Below, piece by piece: positions 1 through 6,216 of a stretch of DNA of 30,658 nucleotides. Position numbers and translations under genes: made by a program. How positions within the stretch are numbered: position 1 is the stretch's first letter; each line of letters opens with the position of its first letter. Below the pieces are notes generated by a model. That model had not been told where the DNA came from, searched no databases, and was given only the letters and a program-made list of their open reading frames with translations. The stretch is taken from positions 1 to 30,658 of the forward strand of contig DDUX01000010.1 of assembly GCA_002345025.1 (NCBI GenBank), given 5' to 3'. Origin of the DNA: Candidatus Accumulibacter iunctus (GTDB taxonomy: Bacteria; Pseudomonadota; Gammaproteobacteria; Burkholderiales; Rhodocyclaceae).

Positions 1-403
1 CATGGGCCATCTCTGCCAGGTTCAGCGTGTCGCGGATTTCCTCGGTGATCAGCGCGCCGCGCGTGAACCGCCCCAGGCGGCGCTCCAGGCCATAGGCGAC
101 GAGGGTCGCCGTCGGGATTCCCCAGGCCCGGAAAGCCTGCAGGTTCTGCCACTCGGCACGCACCCGCTGCAGGCCGAACCAGCGACGCAGGCCGAACCAG
201 CGGCGGACGGCACTCTTGCCCTTGCCGCTGCCGGTGTAGCACTTGACATAGTAGCGCCGGCCGTCGACGCTGACGCGCAGGACACGACTGATCAGATCGT
301 GGGTAATGGGTTCACCTTCGAGAGAGAACACCCGCTCGAGGTCGGCAAACAGGGGGGCGGCCGGGCCGCTCGCGAACTCGGGGTTGAGGTACCAGTAATT
401 CAT
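1..403 (-). CDS. Lipopolysaccharide core kinase (WaaP/InaA-type), truncated by the window edge
   Basis: The N-terminal 134 codons are visible; the gene continues past base 1. It opens MNYWYLNPEF and carries a kinase-like N-lobe with the YYVKCY lysine strand (the WaaP family ATP-binding Lys) and later the ITEEI strand expected before the hinge. It starts at ATG 403-401, inside an ATGA overlap with the waaP stop, so it is translationally coupled to waaP. A waaG-waaP-second-kinase order resembles the waaG-waaP-wapG/wapQ order of Pseudomonas, where these proteins act on inner-core heptose or neighbouring sugars at the inner membrane. The exact acceptor sugar cannot be read from sequence. An internal 18-bp tandem duplication repeats the hexapeptide RRWFGL. 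The catalytic loop lies outside the window. Confidence 0.8.
   Translation of the reverse strand, partial: MNYWYLNPEFASGPAAPLFADLERVFSLEGEPITHDLISRVLRVSVDGRRYYVKCYTGSGKGKSAVRRWFGLRRWFGLQRVRAEWQNLQAFRAWGIPTATLVAYGLERRLGRFTRGALITEEIRDTLNLAEMAH
170..205 (-). repeat. 18-bp tandem duplication inside the LPS kinase gene
   Basis: Two adjacent 18-bp units (170-187 and 188-205) differ at a single base. On the coding strand they give two consecutive RRWFGL hexapeptides, just after the predicted ATP-binding lysine strand. The length keeps the reading frame. Confidence 0.75.
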
Positions 404-1224
404 GTCATCTCGCCTCGGGCAAGCTTGCGCTCGTAACGTGCCTGCAGTCGCTGCGCCGTACGCTGCAGGTGGTCGAGCAGGGAGGCTTCCTGGCGCAGGA
501 CCAGACGCAACGGCCGGGCGAAATAGACCCTGACGAAACGCAGCAGATCGTTCCGCTTCAGGCCGATGCCGAGTGCCGAAAAATGGAGGGCGGCCAGGTC
601 CTTGTCACGCCAGCGCCGTGGCGTCGCCGCACGTACCTGTGCCCGGTGCAGATCGATCAGTGACAGCCGCAACTGCTCGGGCGTCGGCGGCGGCGCCAGA
701 TGGACGAGGAAGTGGCAGATGTAGAAGTCGCGATGGTTGACACCGGCGCCGTGCATTCCCCGGGCCATTTCGGCGACACGCCGGACCAGCGCCCGTTTCA
801 GCCGAAGCTCGGGCGGCCGCGTCGACCAATCGGCACAGTAGTCCTCCAGGCTCACGGTCGGCGCCAGTTCTTCAGTGACGATGAACGACGACTGCCGCGC
901 CGGATTCCTGCCGCTGCAGCCACAGGCGACCACGCGCATGGTATCGACGCCGCAGCTGTTCAGACGCTGCACCGCCTGCCACTCGTTCTGCGCGCCCAGC
1001 ACCGGCAGGCGGCAGCGAAGGAGGTTCTTGGCGATCTCGGCCCAGCCGACCCCGCGATGAATCTTCACGAAATAGCCACGCCCGGCGACCTCCGTACGCA
1101 AGGTGCGGCGTGCCTCAAGCTGGCGAAAGGTCGTGCCCGGCAGTTCCTCGACGGCGACGAACGGATCCTGCCCCGACCATAGGGAACGGAAAGGTTCGTC
1201 GAGGTAGAGGAGGCGCGCGCTCAT
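400..1224 (-). CDS. waaP: Lipopolysaccharide core heptose(I) kinase WaaP (RfaP)
   Basis: This 274-aa protein is close to the usual 265-270 aa of WaaP, which phosphorylates the first heptose of the LPS inner core on the cytoplasmic side of the inner membrane. Visible family features are the strand YFVKIH (Lys54, ATP binding), the catalytic loop NHRDFYICHF (His164-Arg165-Asp166) and the metal-binding LIDLHRAQ (Asp191). The start ATG 1224 overlaps the end of waaG by four bases (waaG stops at 1221). Its own stop overlaps the next kinase start as ATGA. Together the three genes form one transcription unit. The heptose-phosphorylation role is established for the family; nothing unusual is seen in this copy. 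Confidence 0.93.
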   Translation of the reverse strand: MSARLLYLDEPFRSLWSGQDPFVAVEELPGTTFRQLEARRTLRTEVAGRGYFVKIHRGVGWAEIAKNLLRCRLPVLGAQNEWQAVQRLNSCGVDTMRVVACGCSGRNPARQSSFIVTEELAPTVSLEDYCADWSTRPPELRLKRALVRRVAEMARGMHGAGVNHRDFYICHFLVHLAPPPTPEQLRLSLIDLHRAQVRAATPRRWRDKDLAALHFSALGIGLKRNDLLRFVRVYFARPLRLVLRQEASLLDHLQRTAQRLQARYERKLARGEMT

Positions 1225-2333
1225 TTCAGGATGACGTCGGCGGCGTGCTCGGCATTGGCATAGATGTCGGCGACCTCGGCGAAAGCGAGGCCATTGGCCT
1301 GCCAGCGGCGGCGCGCGGGCTCGTCCTCGAGCATCCTGAGCAGCGTCTGGTCGAGGGAGGACTGCACGAAAGGCTCATCGATGATCACACCGGCATCGGC
1401 CTCGACGATGTAATGCGCGTAGCCACAGACGGCGGTGGCAAGTACCGGCAATCCGGCAACCAGCGCCTCGAGCAGCACGGTGCCGGTATTCTCGTTGTAG
1501 GCAGGATGGAGCAACAGGTCGGCGCCGAGCAGAAAGCGCGGAATGTCGCTGCGTCCCGGCAGGATGCGGACGCGCTCGGCAACGCCAAGCAGGCGCGCCT
1601 GTCCCTGGAAGAAGCGCGGATCGTCATCGCCGATGACCAGCAGCCGACACCGGTTGCCGAGTTCGAGCGGTAGTACAGCCAGTGCTTTCAGGCTGCGATC
1701 CAGGCCCTTGGTCCGGAATCCCGAGCCGAGTTGCAGGAGCAGGAACTGGTCGTCGCGCAACCCGAACTCGTCACGCAGCGCCGCGCGGACCGCCGCCGCG
1801 TCGGGCGGCGCCCGCCTGTCCGGTGAGATTCCGGGAGGCAACAGGTGGAATCGCTCTGCCGCGGTGCCATAGTAGGTCTGGAAGAGACGCTGCTGCACCA
1901 GCGACAGAATGAGGATCTCGACCCGCGCGTCGGAACCGAATACCGCCCGCTCGTAACCCGCGAAAAAGCGGTAGCGCCCCGACAGGCGATAGAGCGACCC
2001 GCGCTGCGTGCGCGCCTTCTCCTCGAAGCACGAGTCGGCGGCAAAGTACACATCAATTCCCGGCATCTTGTTGAAGCCGACGACGCGGTCGGCCGGATGC
2101 ACCACCAGATGGCCCTGCACCCAGTCGCTGAAACGCCGGTAGCGGCGCTGGTTGGTCAGCCCACGAACCGGCACGAGGATCAGCTCGAAGCCGGCCGGCA
2201 GATCCCCGCGCCATTCCAGTGTGTACACCCTGATCGAGTGGCCCCGCGCCTGGCACGCCAGCGCCACGCGGAGGAAATCCCGCTGCAGGCCGCCAAACGG
2301 AAAGTACTTGAAGAGACAGAAGGCGATCTGCAT
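1221..2333 (-). CDS. waaG: LPS core glycosyltransferase WaaG (GT4 family)
   Basis: This 370-aa GT-B fold enzyme is expected to transfer a hexose (glucose in E. coli) from UDP-sugar to heptose II of the LPS core at the inner membrane. It starts MQIAFCLFKYFPFGGLQRD, with the family N-terminal FPFGGLQRD acceptor loop. The C-terminal domain shows LQLGSGFRTKGLDR (nucleotide-sugar fold) and the retaining GT4 EX7E motif in HPAYNENTGTVLLEAL. I chose ATG 2333 because it matches the family N-terminus; the open frame extends about 86 codons further but that part reads antisense-like and overlaps the acyltransferase gene. It lies 58 bases downstream of lpxL and overlaps waaP. The donor and acceptor sugars are inferred from the family. 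Confidence 0.93.
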   Translation of the reverse strand: MQIAFCLFKYFPFGGLQRDFLRVALACQARGHSIRVYTLEWRGDLPAGFELILVPVRGLTNQRRYRRFSDWVQGHLVVHPADRVVGFNKMPGIDVYFAADSCFEEKARTQRGSLYRLSGRYRFFAGYERAVFGSDARVEILILSLVQQRLFQTYYGTAAERFHLLPPGISPDRRAPPDAAAVRAALRDEFGLRDDQFLLLQLGSGFRTKGLDRSLKALAVLPLELGNRCRLLVIGDDDPRFFQGQARLLGVAERVRILPGRSDIPRFLLGADLLLHPAYNENTGTVLLEALVAGLPVLATAVCGYAHYIVEADAGVIIDEPFVQSSLDQTLLRMLEDEPARRRWQANGLAFAEVADIYANAEHAADVILK

Positions 2334-2391
2334 CAGGCGCGCTCGCTGCCGCTGCCGATGCCCGGCGGCGATGAGCCGCACAGCGAAGTCA

Positions 2392-3261
2392 TCACGGCGC
2401 CTGCTCGCTTCCCTGAGGTGGTGCGGCCTCGCTGGGGCGGCGCCCCTTGTAGCGGTTGTATCCCCAGAGATACTGGCCTGGACACTGGCGGATGAGTTGC
2501 TCGATCTCGTGATTGATCTGTTGCGCTCGCTCTTCGATGGTGCCCTCGATGGCTTGCGTCGGCTGCTGCAGGCGAAAATGATAGCCGGCACCGCCGGGAA
2601 GCCGTTCGGCCCAGACCATGATCACCGTCGCGCCGCTGTCGACCAGTCGCGCCGCCAGCGTCATGGTGTACGCCGGTTTGCCGAAGAAGTCGAGCCAGCG
2701 CCCGTCGCCGGCTTTCGGCACCTGGTCGGGCAGCATGCCGACCGCTTCGCCACGCTTGAGCGCCTTCAGCACGCTGCGCACTCCCGACAGATCGGCTGCT
2801 GCCAGGTGCAGCTGCGGCCGCGCCCGACCGTCTTCGATCAGCTTCTGCAGCCATGCCCGTTTCGGTGGCCGGTAGAGGCACGTGATGGGCGCCTGCGTGG
2901 ACAGGTACTGTGCCGTGATCTCGAAGCAGCCCAGGTGCGGCGTCAGGTAGAGAATTCCCCTGCCTCGCCGCGTCGCCGCATCGGCCAGTTCCCAGCCCGA
3001 GACCTTGACCACCCGCGCAGCCGTCTCTGCCAATGGCCGCACCCAGACGCGCGTCAGTTCCAGCCCCGTCTTGCCCGCTTCGCCGATGGCAACCGGTCGT
3101 ACCCGGCTTGCTTCTTCCTCACCGAGCGCCAGGCGCATGTTTTCGTCCATGTGGCGGCGGTAGGTCGGCGAGCACAGCCAGACGAGCCAGCCGAGCGCTG
3201 CCCCGAGCGCATGCAGCCAGGAAAGTGGCAGGTGGCCAAGGAGGCGAAGCAGGATAAGCAC
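2392..3261 (-). CDS. lpxL: Lipid A biosynthesis lauroyl/myristoyl acyltransferase (LpxL/HtrB family)
   Basis: The product is about 289 aa, typical of late lipid A acyltransferases, which add a secondary acyl chain to Kdo2-lipid A at the inner membrane. A hydrophobic N-terminal anchor (residues about 1-30) is followed by the catalytic HX4E motif in PHLGCFE (His109, Glu114) and by the conserved stretch GMLPDQVPKAGDG. I chose GTG 3261, preceded by GGAAG at suitable spacing and giving the usual family N-terminus. An alternative TTG at 3336 would add 25 residues but has no ribosome binding site and would run into the metK promoter. The gene is divergent from metK and precedes waaG. Which acyl position it modifies (LpxL, LpxM or LpxP type) cannot be decided. 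Confidence 0.88.
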   Translation of the reverse strand: MLILLRLLGHLPLSWLHALGAALGWLVWLCSPTYRRHMDENMRLALGEEEASRVRPVAIGEAGKTGLELTRVWVRPLAETAARVVKVSGWELADAATRRGRGILYLTPHLGCFEITAQYLSTQAPITCLYRPPKRAWLQKLIEDGRARPQLHLAAADLSGVRSVLKALKRGEAVGMLPDQVPKAGDGRWLDFFGKPAYTMTLAARLVDSGATVIMVWAERLPGGAGYHFRLQQPTQAIEGTIEERAQQINHEIEQLIRQCPGQYLWGYNRYKGRRPSEAAPPQGSEQAP

Positions 3262-3322
3262 GCGGTCTTCCGAAGATGGCAGGGGATGGATGATGCAGCA
3301 CAGGCGGCAGCGAAGCACGCTT

Positions 3323-3352
3323 TTGACTGAGCGCAAGGAGAAAAAGTATAAT
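3323..3352 (+). promoter_or_regulatory. Sigma70 promoter of metK
   Basis: TTGACT (3323-3328) and a perfect TATAAT (3347-3352) are separated by 18 bases. Transcription would begin near 3359, giving a leader of about 140 nt before the metK start. The promoter lies just upstream of the divergent acyltransferase gene. Confidence 0.8.
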
Positions 3353-3358
3353 TATCCA

Positions 3359-3498
3359 TCCGCCGAGTTAATCAGGACAACTTGCAGGGCGGAACGAGCC
3401 GCTGGAGCGGCCAGCAAATACTGCTAAAGCGTCGTCTGCTCGAACCCCGGAGCCGGCCACGCGGTCGTTTCGGGGTCTTTTTTTGGAGCAGACGCAGC
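3359..3498 (+). promoter_or_regulatory. Structured metK leader, candidate cis-regulatory RNA
   Basis: The leader carries a terminator-like hairpin, ACCCCG (3444-3449) with CGGGGT (3471-3476), followed by seven T (3478-3484). This is nested in a 9-bp perfect stem, 3433-3441 with 3486-3494, whose 3' arm covers most of the GGAG ribosome binding site (3485-3488). Further upstream, two mutually exclusive small hairpins are possible: GCCGC/GCGGC (3398-3402 with 3407-3411) or GCTGG/CCAGC (3401-3405 with 3411-3415). Because MetK makes S-adenosylmethionine, feedback through this RNA is a reasonable inference. I do not recognise a known SAM or SAH riboswitch consensus in it. It could also be a terminated small RNA. 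Confidence 0.5.
3444..3484 (+). terminator. Terminator-like hairpin in the metK leader
   Basis: A 6-bp GC-rich outer stem (ACCCCG/CGGGGT), with a possible inner GCCG/CGGT stem, is followed at once by CTTTTTTT. It lies between the promoter and the metK ribosome binding site, so it would act as an attenuator rather than a gene-end terminator. Confidence 0.65.
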
Positions 3499-4668
3499 GT
3501 GAGCAAAGAGTACCTCTTCACTTCGGAATCGGTTTCCGAAGGCCATCCGGACAAGGTCGCCGACCAGATCTCCGACTCCATTCTCGACGCCATTCTTGCC
3601 GAAGACCCGCCCGCACGGGTTGCCTGCGAGACTCTGGTGTCCACCGGTCTGGTCGTCATCTCCGGCGAGATCACGACCAAGGCACACATCAATTACCGCG
3701 AGATCGCCCAGGATGCAGTCCGCCGCATCGGTTACGACAACTCCGAGATCGGCTTCGACTACAAGAGTTGCGCGATCCTGACGGCGATCAACCGTCAGTC
3801 GCCCGACATCGCGCAGGGCGTCAACGAAGGCCAGGGTCTGGATCTCGACCAGGGTGCCGGCGACCAGGGCCTGATGTTCGGTTACGCCTGCGACGAGACC
3901 ACGTCACTGATGCCGCTGCCGATCCACTACGCACATCGGATCATGCAGCGCCAGGCCGAGGTGCGCCGCGACGGCCGGCTGCCATGGCTGCGCCCGGATG
4001 CCAAGAGCCAGCTCAGCGTCCGCTACGTCGATGGCAGACCCGTCTCGATCGACACCATTGTCGTCTCAACGCAGCACGATCCCGGCGTGTCACACGCGCA
4101 GATTTCGGAAGCGGTGATCGAGGAGGTGATCAAGCCGGTCGTTCCGAAGGAACTGCTGACCGGCGATACCCGCTATCTCGTCAACCCGACCGGTCGTTTC
4201 GTCGTTGGCGGCCCGCACGGTGACTGCGGCCTGACCGGCCGCAAGATCATCGTGGACACCTACGGCGGCGCCGCCAGACACGGGGGCGGAGCCTTTTCGG
4301 GCAAGGATCCGTCGAAGGTCGACCGATCGGCCGCCTACGCCGCTCGCCACGTCGCCAAGAACGTCGTCGCCGCCGGACTGGCGTCGCGCTGCGAGGTGCA
4401 AGTCGCCTATGCCATCGGCGTTGCACGACCGGTTTCGCTGATGGTCAATACCTTTGGTACCGGCAAGGTGAGCGACGAACTCATCGTCGAGCTCATCGGC
4501 AAGCACTTCGACCTGCGCCCGAAGGGCATCATCCAGTCTCTCGACCTGCTGCGCCCGATTTATCGCAAGACCGCGGCCTACGGCCACTTTGGCCGTGATG
4601 AGCCCGAGTTCACCTGGGAAGCGACCGACAAGGCAGCGGCGCTGCGCGCTGCAGCGGGTCTCTCGTAG
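3499..4668 (+). CDS. metK: S-adenosylmethionine synthetase (methionine adenosyltransferase)
   Basis: MetK condenses methionine and ATP to S-adenosylmethionine in the cytoplasm. The 389-aa product has the family length and motifs: EGHPDKVADQ near residue 14 (ATP and metal binding), the hexapeptide GAGDQG near residue 118, and the glycine-rich phosphate loop GGGAFSGKD. The GTG at 3499 is chosen because it yields the usual SKEYLFTSESVSEGHPDK N-terminus and follows GGAG by ten bases; the open frame upstream is the leader RNA. It is monocistronic, with its own promoter and a strong terminator at 4695-4722. The leader suggests feedback regulation. Confidence 0.97.
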   Translation: MSKEYLFTSESVSEGHPDKVADQISDSILDAILAEDPPARVACETLVSTGLVVISGEITTKAHINYREIAQDAVRRIGYDNSEIGFDYKSCAILTAINRQSPDIAQGVNEGQGLDLDQGAGDQGLMFGYACDETTSLMPLPIHYAHRIMQRQAEVRRDGRLPWLRPDAKSQLSVRYVDGRPVSIDTIVVSTQHDPGVSHAQISEAVIEEVIKPVVPKELLTGDTRYLVNPTGRFVVGGPHGDCGLTGRKIIVDTYGGAARHGGGAFSGKDPSKVDRSAAYAARHVAKNVVAAGLASRCEVQVAYAIGVARPVSLMVNTFGTGKVSDELIVELIGKHFDLRPKGIIQSLDLLRPIYRKTAAYGHFGRDEPEFTWEATDKAAALRAAAGLS

Positions 4669-4694
4669 ACACGCCAGCGACTCGAGGACACGAC

Positions 4695-4722
4695 AAGGGG
4701 CCGTACGGCCCCTTCTTTTTTT
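4695..4722 (+). terminator. Rho-independent terminator of metK
   Basis: A perfect 20-base palindrome (4695-4714, AAGGGGCCGT and its complement) is followed by CTTTTTTT. It begins 26 bases after the metK stop codon. Confidence 0.93.
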
Positions 4723-4795
4723 GCCGTCGCTCGTCGCATCGCAGTGTAAACTGCTGCCTGTTCAGAAGGTGACGTGGCGGCAAAGGCGAATCGCG

Positions 4796-6025
4796 ATGCT
4801 CAAGAAGATCGGCGTCAAGCAACTCAAGGTCGGCATGTACCTCAAGGAGTTCTGCGGCTCCTGGATGGAGCACCCATTCTGGCGCTCGTCCTTCGTCATC
4901 ACCGACCCGAAGGACATCGATGCCATTCGCGCCAGCAGCATCCGCGAGGTATGGATCGACTCGACGAAAGGCCTCGATATCGCAGCGGATGAGCCGGTTT
5001 CCTCGGTCGCCGAACTCGAGGCACAGGTCGACGCCGAACTGGCAAGCGCTGCACAGGAGCAGCGTCAGCTCGAACGGGTTTCGACGGCGGCTGAGTTCGC
5101 CCGTGCGGCGAAGATCGTCGCCAGGTCGCGGCAGGCCGTCACCTCGATGTTCGAGGAGGCACGCATGGGCAAGGCGGTCGATGCGACGAGTGCCCAACGC
5201 ATGGTCGAGGAGATCTCGGACTCGGTGAGCCGCAACCCGGGAGCGCTGATCAGCCTCGCCCGCCTGAAGACGGCTGACGACTACACCTACATGCACTCGG
5301 TAGCGGTCTGCGCGTTGATGGTCGCACTTGCCAGGGAGATGGGCCTGGATGAAAAGCAGACCCGTGCAGCCGGAAATGCCGGGCTGTTGCATGACCTTGG
5401 CAAGGCGGTGATGCCGCTGGAAGTGCTCAACAAACCCGGCAAGCTGACCGACGCCGAGTTTGCCATCATCAGATCGCATCCCGAGGAAGGCCACCGGCTA
5501 CTTCTGCAGTCGAAGGGTGCCGACACGGTGGCGCTCGATGTCGTCCTCCACCATCATGAAAAGATTGATGGATCCGGCTACCCGAAACGCTTGCAGGGCG
5601 ACGAGATCAGCATCTTCGCCAAGATGGGGGCGGTCTGCGACGTCTACGACGCGATCACCTCGAACCGGCCCTACAAGGCGGGCTGGGACCCGGCGGAGTC
5701 GGTGCGCAAGATGGCAGAATGGAGTCGGGGCCACTTCGACGCGCGCGTCTTTCAGGCGTTCGTCAAAAGCATCGGCATCTACCCGATCGGCTCACTGGTA
5801 CTCCTCAGCTGTGGTCGCCTGGGAGTCGTCATGGAGCAGGGCGAGAAGTCACTCCTGACACCGCAGGTCAAGGTGTTCTTCTCGACGCGCGGCAACGCGC
5901 GCATCCGCCCAGAGATCATCGACCTCGGCCGCGCCGGCTGTCAGCACAAGATCGTCAGTCGTGAGGATCCGGAAAAGTGGAAGTTTCCCGACCTCAACGA
6001 GATGTGGTGCGCGATCCCGTCCTGA
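4796..6025 (+). CDS. DUF3391 and HD-GYP domain cyclic-di-GMP phosphodiesterase
   Basis: This 409-aa protein has an N-terminal DUF3391 domain (about residues 1-130, opening MLKKIGVKQLKVGMYL) and a C-terminal HD-GYP domain. The metal and catalytic residues are intact: His167 of the first helix, LLHDLGK with His199-Asp200, the HHHE cluster 252-255 and DGSGYP (258-263). HD-GYP enzymes hydrolyse cyclic-di-GMP to pGpG or GMP, so this is a cytosolic enzyme that lowers cyclic-di-GMP. No transmembrane or receiver domain is present. ATG 4796 gives the family start; an upstream open extension runs through the metK terminator and is rejected. It is a single-gene unit that meets the minus-strand operon end-to-end. 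What signal DUF3391 senses is unknown. Confidence 0.93.
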   Translation: MLKKIGVKQLKVGMYLKEFCGSWMEHPFWRSSFVITDPKDIDAIRASSIREVWIDSTKGLDIAADEPVSSVAELEAQVDAELASAAQEQRQLERVSTAAEFARAAKIVARSRQAVTSMFEEARMGKAVDATSAQRMVEEISDSVSRNPGALISLARLKTADDYTYMHSVAVCALMVALAREMGLDEKQTRAAGNAGLLHDLGKAVMPLEVLNKPGKLTDAEFAIIRSHPEEGHRLLLQSKGADTVALDVVLHHHEKIDGSGYPKRLQGDEISIFAKMGAVCDVYDAITSNRPYKAGWDPAESVRKMAEWSRGHFDARVFQAFVKSIGIYPIGSLVLLSCGRLGVVMEQGEKSLLTPQVKVFFSTRGNARIRPEIIDLGRAGCQHKIVSREDPEKWKFPDLNEMWCAIPS

Positions 6026-6056
6026 CGCATCGCCCGCTTCGCCCTCCGGCAGGGAC

Positions 6057-6076
6057 AGCGGGGTGGCCGCCCCGCT
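6057..6076. terminator. Stem-loop between two convergent genes
   Basis: A 7-bp stem, AGCGGGG (6057-6063) with CCCCGCT (6070-6076), lies between the HD-GYP gene stop (6025) and the stop of the 46-aa peptide (6075-6077). No T-run follows on either strand, so it may be a weak or Rho-assisted bidirectional end. Confidence 0.35.
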
Positions 6077-6215
6077 ACTTGTGATAACCGCGAGCACCGC
6101 TCATGCGAGCGGACTGCGCCGTGTTCTCATGCCCGAACAGGCTCCATCCCTGATACTGAGCGCTGCTGAACAGGGCCAGCGCAAGCAGGCCGACGAGCCA
6201 GTTGGCCTTGATCAT
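6075..6215 (-). CDS. 46-aa membrane or exported peptide, last gene of the DUF350/SPFH/DUF4178 operon
   Basis: This small ORF encodes a lysine near the N-terminus (MIKAN), a hydrophobic helix of about 15-16 residues (WLVGLLALALFSSA) and a polar tail ending ARGYHK. It looks like a signal peptide or a single N-in membrane anchor. Its ATG lies one base after the TGA of the DUF4178 gene (TGAAATG), so it is probably translated by coupling. I recognise no family. The tail contains one histidine-glutamate pair and no cysteine. The position argues that it works with the DUF4178 membrane protein; this is inference. It could instead be a spurious ORF, but coupling plus the hydrophobic profile favour a real gene. 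Confidence 0.6.
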   Translation of the reverse strand: MIKANWLVGLLALALFSSAQYQGWSLFGHENTAQSARMSGARGYHK

Positions 6216-6216
6216 T

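Noticed and set aside
2334..2591. N-terminal extension of waaG
   Set aside because: It overlaps the acyltransferase coding region and reads as out-of-frame sequence; the family start is at 2333.
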